NCBI RefSeq assembly: GCF_003947415.1
Contig: NZ_QHKL01000003.1
Location: forward strand, 1,178,001 to 1,242,000
Reading direction: 5' to 3'
DNA: 64,000 nucleotides
Origin: Amycolatopsis sp. WAC 01376
Lineage (GTDB): Bacteria > Actinomycetota > Actinomycetes > Mycobacteriales > Pseudonocardiaceae
In this document: piece after piece, positions 1-9,128 of the stretch
Numbering within the stretch: position 1 is the first letter of the stretch
Layout of the letters: every line of letters starts with the position of its first letter
Notes under the pieces: model-generated
Told to the model about the DNA's origin: nothing
What the model saw: only the letters and a program-made list of their open reading frames with translations
Databases searched by the model: none
Made by a program: the position numbers and the translations under genes

Positions 1-2
1 AG

Positions 3-1304
3 CGGGAGTGCTCGATCCAGCGCCGCCACCAGAAGGTCGTCGAAGAGGCGCCGTCGCCGTTCGTCGACGAAACCATGCGAGAGGCGCTGTTCGACGCCGC
101 CCGCAAGGCCGCGCAGGCGATCGACTACGTCGGCGCCGGGACGGTCGAGTTCCTCGCCGGACCGGACGGGCGGTTCTACTTCCTGGAGATGAACACCCGG
201 CTCCAGGTGGAGCATCCGGTCACCGAGGCCACGACCGGACTCGACCTCGTCTCGTTGCAACTGCGGATCGCCGAGGGCGAGCACCTCCCGATCGAGGAAC
301 CGGAGACGCGGGGCCACGCGATCGAGGTCCGGCTTTACGCCGAAGATCCGGCCGCGGGCTGGCAGCCGCAGAGCGGCACCTTGCACCGCTTCGCAGTGCC
401 CGCCGCGCAACGGGAATTCGAAGTCGGGCCGGGTGTCCGGCTGGATTCCGGTTTCGTCAGCGGCCAGACCGTCGGCGTGCACTACGACCCGATGCTCGCC
501 AAGGTCATCGCCTACGCCCCGGATCGCCGGAGCGCGGCGCGGGCACTGGCAGGCGCCTTGGCCGGAGCGGAGATCCACGGCGTGGTGACCAACCGCGACC
601 TGCTGGTGAACGTCCTGCGCCACGAGGCCTTCCTCGCCGGCGAGACCGACACGGCGTTCTTCGACCGGCACGGACTCGAAACCCTGGCCCGTCCACTGGC
701 CACTGTGGACACCGTACGGATTTCGGCGCTGGCCGCCGCCTTGGCGGGTGCGGCCGCGAACCGCTCGCAAGCGCGAGTGCAGGAGCGGCTGCCGAGCGGC
801 TGGCGCAACGTCCACTCCCAGGGACAGCGCAAACGTTTCCGCACCGGCGAAGACGAGATCGAGGTCGTCTACACCCTCGGCCGTGACGGTCTGCGTGCCG
901 ACGGTTTCGAAGGCGTCGAACTGGTTTCCGCCGAGAGCGACGGTGTGGTCCTGGAAGTGTCCGGGGTGCGGCGGAAGTTCGCCGTCGCCCGGTACGGCGG
1001 CACGGTGTACGTCGATTCGCCGGAAGGCGCGGTCGAGCTGGCTGTGGTGCCGAGGTACACCGATCCCGACGCGGCGCTCGCCGCCGGATCGCTGGTGGCG
1101 CCGATGCCGGGCACGGTCGTCCGGCTCGCGGTCGAAGCGGGCGACACCGTCAAGACCGGCGATCCGTTGCTGTGGCTCGAAGCGATGAAGATGGAACACC
1201 GGATCGCGGCGCCGGCCGACGGCGTCGTGACGGAACTCCCGGTGGTGGTCGGACAACAGGTCGAAGTGGGCACGATCCTCGCGGTGGTAGGAGACAACGA
1301 ATGA
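3..1304 (+). CDS. Acyl-CoA carboxylase alpha subunit (biotin carboxylase + biotinyl domain), 5' truncated
   Basis: C-terminal ~433 residues of the biotin-carrying subunit of an acetyl/propionyl-type acyl-CoA carboxylase; the true start lies left of the window. The frame is open from base 3 and reads RECSIQRRHQK, then EMNTRLQVEHPVTE, both biotin carboxylase signatures. After a linker comes a biotinyl domain whose EAMKMEH carries the biotinylated lysine (codon 1188-1190). The subunit carboxylates biotin using ATP and bicarbonate; a carboxyltransferase partner is expected upstream. Its stop overlaps the next start (ATGA), so it is coupled to the acyl-CoA dehydrogenase. The order carboxylase-dehydrogenase-SDR-TetR resembles leucine/isoprenoid (liu/atu) catabolic clusters, but the substrate cannot be decided here. 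Confidence 0.95.
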   Translation, partial: RECSIQRRHQKVVEEAPSPFVDETMREALFDAARKAAQAIDYVGAGTVEFLAGPDGRFYFLEMNTRLQVEHPVTEATTGLDLVSLQLRIAEGEHLPIEEPETRGHAIEVRLYAEDPAAGWQPQSGTLHRFAVPAAQREFEVGPGVRLDSGFVSGQTVGVHYDPMLAKVIAYAPDRRSAARALAGALAGAEIHGVVTNRDLLVNVLRHEAFLAGETDTAFFDRHGLETLARPLATVDTVRISALAAALAGAAANRSQARVQERLPSGWRNVHSQGQRKRFRTGEDEIEVVYTLGRDGLRADGFEGVELVSAESDGVVLEVSGVRRKFAVARYGGTVYVDSPEGAVELAVVPRYTDPDAALAAGSLVAPMPGTVVRLAVEAGDTVKTGDPLLWLEAMKMEHRIAAPADGVVTELPVVVGQQVEVGTILAVVGDNE

Positions 1305-2467
1305 ACGCGATGAACTTCACCGAGCCCGAGGAGCGCGTCGCGCTGCGGGCCGCCGTCGCCGAACTCGGCAAGAAGTACGGGCACGAGTACTACGCGAAAC
1401 AGGCCCGTGCCGGGCTCAAGACCGACGAGCTGTGGGCCGAGGCCGGACGGCTCGGCTACCTCGGCGTGAACCTGCCCGAGGAGTACGGCGGCGGGGGAGC
1501 GGGCATCGCGGATCTCGCCGCGGTGCTCGAAGAACTCGCCGCGGCGGGCTGCCCGCTGCTGCTCATGGTCGTCTCGCCGGCGATCTGCGGCACGGTCATC
1601 TCGCGGTTCGGCACCGAGGAACAGAAGAAGCGCTGGCTGCCCGGGATCGCCGACGGCAGCGGGCGGATGGTCTTCGCGATCACCGAACCGGACGCCGGGT
1701 CGAACTCGCACAAGATCACCACCACCGCGAAACGCGACGGCGACGGCTGGGTCCTCAGTGGACGGAAGGTCTTCATCTCCGGTGTCGACGAGGCGGACGC
1801 CGTCCTGGTCGTCGGCCGCATGGAGGACGCGAAGACCGGCAAGCTCAAGCCCGCGCTGTTCACCGTCCCGACCGACGCTCCCGGCTTCGAGTACAAGCAG
1901 ATCGAGATGGACATCATCTCGCCGGAGAAGCAGTTCGGCCTGTTCCTCGACGACGTCCACCTGCCCGCCGACGCGCTCGTCGGCGAGGAGGACGCGGCGA
2001 TCGCGCAGCTGTTCGCCGGGCTCAACCCCGAACGCATCATGGGCGCGTCGTTCTCGCTCGGCATCGCCCGCTACGCGCTGGGCAAGGCCGTCTCCTACGC
2101 CAACGAGCGCAAGGTGTGGGGCGCGCCGATCGGCACCCACCAGGGTCTCGCGCATCCGCTGGCCGAGATCAAGATCGAGCTGGAACTGGCCAAGCTGATG
2201 ACGCAGAAGGCGGCGTCGCTGTACGACTCCGGCGACGATTTCGGCTCGGGCGAGTCGGCGAACATGCCCAAGTACGCCGCCGCCGAGGTCGCCATCCGCG
2301 CGGTCGACCAGGCCGTGCAGACCCACGGCGGCAACGGCCTCGCCAGCGAGTACGGGCTGGGCACGCTGGTCACGGCCGTCCGGCTGGGCCGGATCGCGCC
2401 GGTGAGCCGCGAGATGGTGCTCAACTTCGTCGGCCAGCACAGCCTCGGCCTGCCCCGCTCCTACTGA
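1301..2467 (+). CDS. Acyl-CoA dehydrogenase
   Basis: FAD-dependent acyl-CoA dehydrogenase of 388 residues, the usual family length, introducing the alpha-beta double bond in an acyl-CoA thioester. The N-terminal helical domain is followed by FAITEPDAGSNSHKI, the flavin/substrate-binding signature, and the C-terminal helical domain contains QTHGGNGLASEYGL. The start at 1301 overlaps the preceding stop; a second ATG at 1310 is possible. It sits second in a four-gene operon after the acyl-CoA carboxylase subunit and 12 nt before an SDR gene, which fits a branched acyl-CoA degradation route. Specific substrate is not visible from sequence alone. Confidence 0.93.
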   Translation: MNAMNFTEPEERVALRAAVAELGKKYGHEYYAKQARAGLKTDELWAEAGRLGYLGVNLPEEYGGGGAGIADLAAVLEELAAAGCPLLLMVVSPAICGTVISRFGTEEQKKRWLPGIADGSGRMVFAITEPDAGSNSHKITTTAKRDGDGWVLSGRKVFISGVDEADAVLVVGRMEDAKTGKLKPALFTVPTDAPGFEYKQIEMDIISPEKQFGLFLDDVHLPADALVGEEDAAIAQLFAGLNPERIMGASFSLGIARYALGKAVSYANERKVWGAPIGTHQGLAHPLAEIKIELELAKLMTQKAASLYDSGDDFGSGESANMPKYAAAEVAIRAVDQAVQTHGGNGLASEYGLGTLVTAVRLGRIAPVSREMVLNFVGQHSLGLPRSY

Positions 2468-2479
2468 GAGGCGCGAATC

Positions 2480-3331
2480 ATGAGCACGCTCCACGGCAAG
2501 ACGATCATCATTTCCGGTGGCAGCCGGGGGATCGGCGAGGCCATCGCGGTTCGCGCCGCCCGCGACGGCGCGAACATTGCGCTGCTGGCCAAGACCGCCG
2601 AGCCGCATCCCAAACTGCCGGGGACGCTCTACACCGCGGCCAAGGCGATCGAGGACGCCGGCGGGCAGGCGCTGCCGATCGTCGGCGACGTCCGCGACGA
2701 CACGTCGGTCGAGGCCGCGGTGGCGCGGACCGCGGAGCAGTTCGGCGGTATCGACATCGTCCTCAACAACGCCAGCGCGATCGACCTGACGCCGACCGAA
2801 GCGATCAGCATGAAGCGTTACGACCTGATGCAGGACGTCAACGCGCGCGGTTCGTTCCTGCTGTCGAAACTCGCCATCCCGTACCTGAAACTGTCGGAGA
2901 ACGCGCATATCCTGACGCTGTCGCCGCCGATCAGCCTCGACGAGAAGTGGTTCCAGACCGGGCATCTCGCGTACAGCATCGCGAAGTACTCGATGAGCCT
3001 GGTGACCGTCGGGCTCGCCGCGGAACTGCGGCAGTTCGGGATCGCGGCGAACTCGCTGTGGCCGCGGACCACCATCGACACCGCGGCGATCCGCAACGTC
3101 GTCGGCGCCGAACTCGCGGCGAAGTCGCGGACGCCGGAGATCATGGCGGACGCGGCGCACGCGATCCTCACCAAACCGGCCCGCGAGGCGTCCGGGCACT
3201 TCTACATCGACGACGAGGTGCTCGCCGCCGAAGGGGTCACGGACTTCTCGAAGTACCGCATCGGTGAGCGCGAAGAAGACCTGCAACTCGATTTCTGGGT
3301 CGAAGCACATACCCCAGAATCAGGGCCATGA
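2480..3331 (+). CDS. SDR oxidoreductase, HSDL2-like
   Basis: Short-chain dehydrogenase of 283 residues with the NAD(P)-binding SGGSRGIGEA motif near residue 12, the NNAS motif and the active-site YSIAK. The stretch from NASAIDLTP to ILTLSPPISL closely recalls the HSDL2-type hydroxysteroid dehydrogenase-like subfamily, which is longer than classical FabG enzymes and often associated with fatty acid metabolism. A GAGAGG ribosome site lies 8 nt before the ATG. Its stop overlaps the TetR start (ATGA), so the two are coupled. Role in the operon is probably oxidation of a hydroxyacyl intermediate, which is inference. Confidence 0.9.
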   Translation: MSTLHGKTIIISGGSRGIGEAIAVRAARDGANIALLAKTAEPHPKLPGTLYTAAKAIEDAGGQALPIVGDVRDDTSVEAAVARTAEQFGGIDIVLNNASAIDLTPTEAISMKRYDLMQDVNARGSFLLSKLAIPYLKLSENAHILTLSPPISLDEKWFQTGHLAYSIAKYSMSLVTVGLAAELRQFGIAANSLWPRTTIDTAAIRNVVGAELAAKSRTPEIMADAAHAILTKPAREASGHFYIDDEVLAAEGVTDFSKYRIGEREEDLQLDFWVEAHTPESGP

Positions 3332-3960
3332 TCCGCGAACCACAGCAGGAGCGAAGCCGCACGACCCGGCGGCGGCTGGTCGAAGCCGCCGTCGAGACGA
3401 TCGGGGAGCTCGGCTGGAACGGGACCACCGTCGCGCTGATCGCCGAACGCGCCGGGGTCTCGCGCGGTGCCGCCCAGCATCACTTCCCGACCAGGGAGGA
3501 TCTGGTCGCGGCCGCGGTCGAGCGCGTCGGCGAGATCCAGATCGTGGAACTGCGTGCCCGCGCGGCGGAACTGCCGTCGGGGCGCTCGCGGATCGAGCGG
3601 GCCGTCGACATGGTGCTCAACCTCTACAGCGGGCCGATGTTCCGTGCCGCGCTTCATCTGTGGGTGGCGGCGTCGACCGACGAGTCGCTGCGCGCGACCC
3701 TGGTGCCGCTGGAGGCCCGGGTCGGCAGGGAGGCGCACCGGGTGACCGTCGAACTGCTCGGCGTCGACGAGTCCCACCAGGGCGTTCGCGAGCTGGTCCA
3801 GGCCACTCTCGATCTTGCCCGCGGCCTGGGCCTGGCGAACCTGCTGACCGATGACACCAAGCGGCGCAAGCAGATCGTGGCGCAGTGGGCGCGGGTACTG
3901 GAGCCCACCCTGGCGTCCGCGAAGATCTCACGGAACCGAAAAGTCAACGACAACGTCTGA
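3328..3960 (+). CDS. TetR-family regulator of the acyl-CoA operon
   Basis: TetR/AcrR regulator, 210 residues. The N-terminal helix-turn-helix is seen in VALIAERAGVSRGAAQHHF (about residues 31-50), followed by a helical ligand-binding domain of ordinary length. It is the last gene of the carboxylase-dehydrogenase-SDR operon and translationally coupled to it, so it most likely senses a CoA thioester or free acid of that pathway and represses the operon. The operon promoter lies outside the window, so no operator can be assigned. Unlike the two TetR genes further right, no matching palindrome is found next to it. Confidence 0.9.
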   Translation: MIREPQQERSRTTRRRLVEAAVETIGELGWNGTTVALIAERAGVSRGAAQHHFPTREDLVAAAVERVGEIQIVELRARAAELPSGRSRIERAVDMVLNLYSGPMFRAALHLWVAASTDESLRATLVPLEARVGREAHRVTVELLGVDESHQGVRELVQATLDLARGLGLANLLTDDTKRRKQIVAQWARVLEPTLASAKISRNRKVNDNV

Positions 3961-4047
3961 GATGTTGTTAACACTGATGGAGCAGCGACCGATAACACCG
4001 TGTAAGTGCTGCTGATTCAGGTGGCTGATCGAGAGAGGTACAAACCG

Positions 4048-4317
4048 GTGTCCGGTTCAGAGGTCGAACTGTCCCATCGAGCCATGGCGATGCTGCGAGC
4101 GGTCGCGGCGCGCCGTGCCCAGATGTCGTGCAGCTGCGAGCCGGATCTTTTCATCGACGGGTTCGCCTGTTGCGATCAGATGACCGCGCACGCGCTGGCT
4201 CACGGTGGCTACATCCGCCCCGCCGAGTCCACCGGCCTCTCCGCGGTCACCGGCCGCGTGCCCGCCGAGCTGGCCGAGGCGGGCGAGGCCGCGATCGCGG
4301 TCACCGCGGCTGCCTGA
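4048..4317 (+). CDS. Small cysteine-containing protein of unknown function
   Basis: Unrecognised 89-residue protein. GTG at 4048 is chosen because GAGAGAGG ends 9 nt before it; an upstream GTG-less extension would add about 14 residues without a ribosome site. Four cysteines cluster as CSC (28, 30) and CC (41, 42) in the middle of the chain, suggesting a metal or disulfide site; there is no signal peptide or membrane segment. The last third is Ala-rich. It stands alone between the TetR gene and the Pro-rich membrane protein. I recall similar small proteins in related actinomycetes but cannot assign a role. Confidence 0.6.
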   Translation: MSGSEVELSHRAMAMLRAVAARRAQMSCSCEPDLFIDGFACCDQMTAHALAHGGYIRPAESTGLSAVTGRVPAELAEAGEAAIAVTAAA

Positions 4318-4438
4318 CCTTTCACCGCATCGTCCGTCCGCAGTGGACGACGATCGTTTACAACCGCCTCCCGCGTTCCTAGGATCCACCCCGGGATGAG
4401 GCCGTCGCGCGATCGACGGACCGGGTTGGGAGGTGCCG

Positions 4439-5071
4439 ATGGCACGCATGGCTCGTCGCGATGCCAGTGGGGACGCCCTGAGCCCGCCACGGCCGACGCG
4501 GTGGCAGGGCACCTTTACCGCCCTTCGCGAGCTGAAAGACCAGGTCGTGCCCTGCCGACGTCGATCGCGGACGCGGGTTCACCAACAGACACTGAGCGAG
4601 TTGATGCGGAAAGCCGGTGCGTCGCCCCGTCGCCGGGGACCGCGCGGGCCCCGACACCGTGCTCCGGACACCGCCGCTCCCGGCAACGGGAAGATCCGGC
4701 GGATTTCGGCGCTTTCGGCGGGCGGAGTCGTCGTCGGCGGTGTGCTGGTCTTCCTGCTCACTCCGGCCGACCCGGTCGAGGTCGTCCCGGGGACGCCGCT
4801 CCCGCCGCCGTCGCTGATCATCGCCCCGCAGGCTGTCGATGCCCCGGATGACACGGCTTCTCCGACCACCCCGTCGGGGCCTTCGGGCGGCAGTGTCGCG
4901 CCCCCGCCACCCATGACGGCGTCGATGCACGGCTCGGAGACGCCGTCACCGACGCCCACCCCGGTCCGTGAGGAACGGCCGGATCCGCGCGCCGGTCACC
5001 ACGAGTGGTATGACGACTGGTACCACGGCGGATATCCGGGTGGCGGCCGCTGGCCGCAGTGGGGCAAATAG
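4439..5071 (+). CDS. Pro-rich single-pass membrane protein, unknown function
   Basis: Unrecognised 210-residue protein. A basic, Arg-rich N-terminal ~70 residues is followed by one hydrophobic helix (about residues 73-95, from ISALSAGG to FLLTP), then a Pro/Ser/Thr-rich extracellular-type stretch and an aromatic, His/Trp/Tyr-rich tail (HHEWYDDWYHGG). The layout predicts an inside-basic, outside-tail topology. ATG 4439 is preferred over GTG 4433 because GGGAGG is 5 nt upstream. It precedes the P-loop ATPase and receptor-like genes by 176 nt on the same strand and might belong to that module. Confidence 0.6.
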   Translation: MARMARRDASGDALSPPRPTRWQGTFTALRELKDQVVPCRRRSRTRVHQQTLSELMRKAGASPRRRGPRGPRHRAPDTAAPGNGKIRRISALSAGGVVVGGVLVFLLTPADPVEVVPGTPLPPPSLIIAPQAVDAPDDTASPTTPSGPSGGSVAPPPPMTASMHGSETPSPTPTPVREERPDPRAGHHEWYDDWYHGGYPGGGRWPQWGK

Positions 5072-5247
5072 CGCCGTTCGGGTGACCGGCGGCGTCGCTC
5101 ACCGTCGAACAAGAATCACGATTCGCTCCGGCTCTCGTCCTTTCGTGTCTGGTGCCCCTTTTCCCGTGTGCGGGCTTCGGCCCGGTATCTACGATGGTTC
5201 GCACTCTCCATTTATTCCGGAGCAGAGCGAGGGGCTGAACAGGAAAA

Positions 5248-7272
5248 ATGAGTGTGGGGCGACATTCTCCCGCGGTGCAGCTCGCCCGGAGAATGCTGAT
5301 CAATCGTGAGGTCGGGAATCCGTCCCGTCAGCAGCCGGTGACGCTGCTGCTCGGGCCGGTCGGTTCGGGTAAGACCACGGCACTGGAAGCGATCCGTCAG
5401 GATCTGGGCTGGGGTGTCGTGCACGCCGGATTCGATTTCGGGCACGGCGGCAGGGCGGGCACGATCGACGTGCTCACGAAACTGGCCTACTCGTTGTCGA
5501 GTAAATGGCGGAATCGGCCGAAACCGCAGTTCGTTCGTTTCACCATCGCGCTGATCGCGGTTCAAGCGGAGCTTTCCGGGCGAAATCGTGACGAAGATCT
5601 GGTGCAGCTGAAATCGTTGATCAACAGTTTCCATGGAATCATCTGGACACCGGCGCTGGACAAGGCGCTCGCCACGCTGACCGAGGCGGCGAAGGCGACC
5701 GGCCTCGTCGAACCGCCGTATGCGGATCTGTTCCGCCAGACGTTCCCGCATCTGGTCCGGAACATCCGGCCGCGGCTCGGCAAGGCGCTGCGGTCGCTGG
5801 CCGACTTCCCCAACGCCGAAGGGAGATCCCCGTTCGACGCGCTGCTCGAACTCAACCGGCTCGCGCACGGTACCGCCCGTGACGCCAAGGCCGTCACCGA
5901 ATGGCTGATGGCGGCGTTCCTCGGCGACGTCCGGGAGAACCATCCGCGGATGGCGAGACCGGAGGAGAAGAGCCCTTGCGCCTGCGACATCACGCAGCAG
6001 CGCAGGCACTGGCACAACTGGGTGGTGGTACTCGACGACGTCGACCACGCCGGCGGGACCGAGTTCCTCGCCCATCTGATCACCGCACGGGAACGGCACG
6101 CCGTCCAGCATCCGAACGACCGGGAGGCCCACGACGCGCTGCTGGTCATCGCCACCAGCGGGCGGTGGCACGACGATTGGGGCACCGCCTGGCTGGCGCC
6201 GTGGAAACCCGCCTCCGGCGCGCCGTCCGCCGTCCGGCCGATGGTGGACTGCGAAGAGGCCTCCTACGACGACTGGGCGAACCCCGCCCACGGCGCGCTC
6301 GATTCGGCGTACTACCCGGTCCGGATCTCGCCTCAGCCGATCGGGCGGATCGCGCGCGTCCTCGATTCCGGCGCGCTGACCCCGAAGGTCACGCTCGCGC
6401 ACCGAGCGACCGGCGGGCTGCCGTCGGCGGTCGAGCAGCTCGCGACGCGGTTGCGGGAGAGCGACGTGCGAGAAGGCGACCGCGGCCTGCTCACCACCGA
6501 TCCCCGCGGTGAGCAGGATCCTTGCTACCGCAGGCTGGCCGAACTCGGCCTGACCGAGCATCTCGACGACGTCGACCTCGACGACTTCGTGACCGCGGCC
6601 CCGTTCGCGACCGCGCCCTGGCTGATCCCGGACGCCGCGCAGAGCCGGATCGACCAGCCGCACGTCGGGCGGATCCTGACCGAGCTGCGCACCTCGTTGT
6701 GGGTGACGGCGAGGAACTCGCCCGGTACGACGGACGACCAAGCGGCGCTGCATCCGTGGATCGCCGCGAACCTGGTGTCCGCACTGGCCAGGCGCGGGGA
6801 CGGGCCGACCTACACGGATCAGTTCAAGGCCCTGCGCGACGACCCGGACACCGCACAGGATCCGGTGCGCCTGGCCTATTGCAACCTCGCGCTGGGCGAC
6901 ATCGGCGAGGTGGTCACCTTCTTCGAGCGGGAGTTCAACCGGATCCCGCACGCGGAATGGGTCGCGAAGCTCGAACTGGTCCTCAACGCGCCCGACGATC
7001 TGCCACCCGGGCGGGATCACGCGGAGCTGTACGAAGAACTCGTCAAACTGGACAACGCGCGATGCCCGGACGACCGGTCCGACATCCGGAACAACGTCGC
7101 CCGGCTCATCGCGGCGGGCTGGCTGACCGCCGACCCCTTCGCGGTCCGCGGGCAGGGCCAGCACCAGGTGATCGCGAACGCCTTCGCAGCGCTGGCCACC
7201 ACCTCGCACCAGCCGGACGTCGGCGCGCTCGTGTCGGCCAAGGAAGCCGCGCGGCGCGGCGAATTCCCCTGA
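5248..7272 (+). CDS. P-loop ATPase (STAND/AAA-like), unknown role
   Basis: Large predicted cytoplasmic ATPase of 674 residues. A Walker A motif GPVGSGKT lies at residues 36-43 and a Walker B-like VVVLDDVDH near residue 260, an unusually long separation with a ~200-residue insertion between them. The C-terminal ~250 residues are helical and contain no recognisable effector, transmembrane or DNA-binding domain. A short AGGA precedes the ATG. The next gene begins 19 nt after its stop and encodes a membrane-anchored ligand-binding-type receptor, so the two probably act together. STAND-type signalling ATPase is the best family guess; specific function unknown. Confidence 0.75.
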   Translation: MSVGRHSPAVQLARRMLINREVGNPSRQQPVTLLLGPVGSGKTTALEAIRQDLGWGVVHAGFDFGHGGRAGTIDVLTKLAYSLSSKWRNRPKPQFVRFTIALIAVQAELSGRNRDEDLVQLKSLINSFHGIIWTPALDKALATLTEAAKATGLVEPPYADLFRQTFPHLVRNIRPRLGKALRSLADFPNAEGRSPFDALLELNRLAHGTARDAKAVTEWLMAAFLGDVRENHPRMARPEEKSPCACDITQQRRHWHNWVVVLDDVDHAGGTEFLAHLITARERHAVQHPNDREAHDALLVIATSGRWHDDWGTAWLAPWKPASGAPSAVRPMVDCEEASYDDWANPAHGALDSAYYPVRISPQPIGRIARVLDSGALTPKVTLAHRATGGLPSAVEQLATRLRESDVREGDRGLLTTDPRGEQDPCYRRLAELGLTEHLDDVDLDDFVTAAPFATAPWLIPDAAQSRIDQPHVGRILTELRTSLWVTARNSPGTTDDQAALHPWIAANLVSALARRGDGPTYTDQFKALRDDPDTAQDPVRLAYCNLALGDIGEVVTFFEREFNRIPHAEWVAKLELVLNAPDDLPPGRDHAELYEELVKLDNARCPDDRSDIRNNVARLIAAGWLTADPFAVRGQGQHQVIANAFAALATTSHQPDVGALVSAKEAARRGEFP

Positions 7273-7291
7273 ACCTGAACGGAACTCTGTG

Positions 7292-8860
7292 ATGTCCTGG
7301 CTCGATTCGTTGAGAACACGTATGTCCGAGGCCCGTGAACGCGCGGTGACGGGGCCGCCGGTGCGGCCACGGGGCTGGGGGCGCCGCCATCGGGTGCTGC
7401 TGATCGCGGTCGTGGCCCTGCTGGTGAGTGCCGTGCTGCTGGGGATCAGACCCTGGGAGTCCTGCGGTCCGGGGCTGCGGGCGGTGGACGCGGACAAGGA
7501 TTCGGTCGGCTCGTCGTACGTCTGCGTCGGGCTGAACCTCGACTCCGGCCCGGTGCGGGACGACGACCCGCTCGACCCACTCGAAAAGCTCATCAAGAGC
7601 CGCAACGAGAAGGCGGGCGACAACTTCAAGACCATCGTGATGCTGGAGAACCTCACGCCCGATCCGAAGGTCGACAGCCAGCCGTTCCCGTTCATCCAGC
7701 GGGAGGTCCAGGGCGCGATCACCGCCGCCTGGCCGAAGAACGGGCCCCCGGGGATCAAGCTCCTGCTGGCCAACTACGGGAGCAACGCCGACCACTGGCG
7801 TGTCGCCGCCGAAGAGATCGTCGCGGCGGCCGCGGCCCAGCGCATCGTGGCGGTCACCGCTGTCGGCAACAGTTCGGAGAACAGCCGGGCGCTGGTGGCC
7901 GAGCTGTCCCGGCACGGCATCGCCACGATCGGCGCGACCCCCACCGCGGACAACATGAACACCGATCCGAAGGGCGTGCGGATCGACAACTTCTTCCGGG
8001 TGGGCCCCACGAACACCGACGAGGCCCGCGCCGCGGCCGGATACATCGCCGCGCACGGTTTCAAGCGCGTGATGATGATCCAGGGAGTGAGCAAGGAGGA
8101 CACCTACGCGACCACGCTCGCCGAGGCGTTCCAGAACTCGTCGAAGATCCCGGTCATCTTCACGAAGACCTACGACGTCAAGCCGTTCACCGACATTTCG
8201 CGTGAGGGCTATCTGCGAGGTCTGTTCAGTAAGTGGCACAACGACATCTGCGGCGCGAGGCCCGATCTGATCTACTTCGCCGGCCGTGGGCTCGATGTCG
8301 GCGCCCTCGTGCCGGCGCTGGCGGGCGACGGCGCCTGCGAAGGGCTGGACACGGTGACCGTGATGACCGGGGACGACGCGAGCACACTCGCCGGGAACCC
8401 CCTGCCGTTGAACGGGGACATCAGTGTCCGTCTTCGCTACACGGCACTCGCCTATCCCGACCAGTGGGATATGTTCACCGCCGATCCGGCGCATCCGGCG
8501 TACAAGAAGAACTACGACAACTTCGTCGCCGAATTCACCGGAACCCACGGATTTCCCAAGGCGGAACTGTGGGACGGCGCCGCGATGATCGAACACGACG
8601 CCGTCGCCGCGGCGGTCGAAGCGGCGGTGCAGAACGTGTCGGCGGATCCCGTTTCGGTGGCGGATGTGTTGCGCGCCATCGACTGCAACTCCCCGGTGCC
8701 CGGCGCTACCGGATTCGTCGCCTTCGACCAGGCGACCGGGAACCAGCTCGACAAGGCGTTGCCGATCCTGTCCATCGACCCGGACGGTTCGGTGCATCCG
8801 GTCGACCTCGTGTGGTCGCGCGGGCGGCCGTTGAACACGAAGGCGGACTGCGGTCGCTGA
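7292..8860 (+). CDS. Membrane-anchored type I periplasmic-binding-protein-like receptor
   Basis: 522-residue protein with one membrane helix near residues 32-52 (VLLIAVVALLVSAVLLG) after a basic N-terminus, then a ~460-residue extracytoplasmic region with the look of a type I periplasmic-binding fold (branched-chain amino acid receptor family): IATIGATPTADNMNT, RVGPTNTDEARAAAGYIA and DGAAMIEHDAVAAAVEAA. There is no lipobox and no ABC permease or ATP-binding subunit nearby, so it is unlikely to serve ordinary transport. It follows the P-loop ATPase by 19 nt. ATG 7292 is chosen over GTG 7289; the ribosome site is weak, suggesting coupling. Likely a sensor; ligand unknown. Confidence 0.75.
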   Translation: MSWLDSLRTRMSEARERAVTGPPVRPRGWGRRHRVLLIAVVALLVSAVLLGIRPWESCGPGLRAVDADKDSVGSSYVCVGLNLDSGPVRDDDPLDPLEKLIKSRNEKAGDNFKTIVMLENLTPDPKVDSQPFPFIQREVQGAITAAWPKNGPPGIKLLLANYGSNADHWRVAAEEIVAAAAAQRIVAVTAVGNSSENSRALVAELSRHGIATIGATPTADNMNTDPKGVRIDNFFRVGPTNTDEARAAAGYIAAHGFKRVMMIQGVSKEDTYATTLAEAFQNSSKIPVIFTKTYDVKPFTDISREGYLRGLFSKWHNDICGARPDLIYFAGRGLDVGALVPALAGDGACEGLDTVTVMTGDDASTLAGNPLPLNGDISVRLRYTALAYPDQWDMFTADPAHPAYKKNYDNFVAEFTGTHGFPKAELWDGAAMIEHDAVAAAVEAAVQNVSADPVSVADVLRAIDCNSPVPGATGFVAFDQATGNQLDKALPILSIDPDGSVHPVDLVWSRGRPLNTKADCGR

Positions 8861-8880
8861 AGGGCGAAGGTCGTGAAGGG

Positions 8881-9108
8881 GTCGTGAGTGGTAATGATCG
8901 TTCTAACGACACTTACCACTCACGACCCCCATCGAGAACCGCACATCTAGCCATCATTCAGACACTTCACCGCTCGAAGGTGTCCCTTGTGGGCACTCAG
9001 GGGCTTGACGCATGCCTTGAGTAGCTCACGACCCTGAACCGAACAGCGGTTAGGCGACTTTGCCGGGACCCTGACCTCGAGAGCAGGGAAGGAGGCCTTC
9101 ACGGACTG
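8881..9108. repeat. Dispersed intergenic hairpin repeat, copy A (degenerate)
   Basis: A 14-bp inverted repeat (GTCGTGAGTGGTAA at 8881-8894, complement at 8913-8926) begins 20 nt after the receptor stop. It is followed by GGTGTCCCTTGTGG near 8979, GCGACTTTGCCGGG near 9054 and a GGAGGCCTTCACGGAC tail near 9092. The same modules in the same order recur at 17.0-17.3 kb and inverted at 21.5-21.8 kb. No gene is supported here. The first hairpin may act as a terminator for the upstream gene. Confidence 0.7.
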
Positions 9109-9128
9109 ACACCGGTGGGGAACGGAAG

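Noticed and set aside
869-3310. Very long open frame on the minus strand (813 residues)
   Set aside because: It is the antisense of the carboxylase, dehydrogenase and SDR genes, is Arg/Asp-rich without motifs, and GC-rich codon structure opens such frames routinely.
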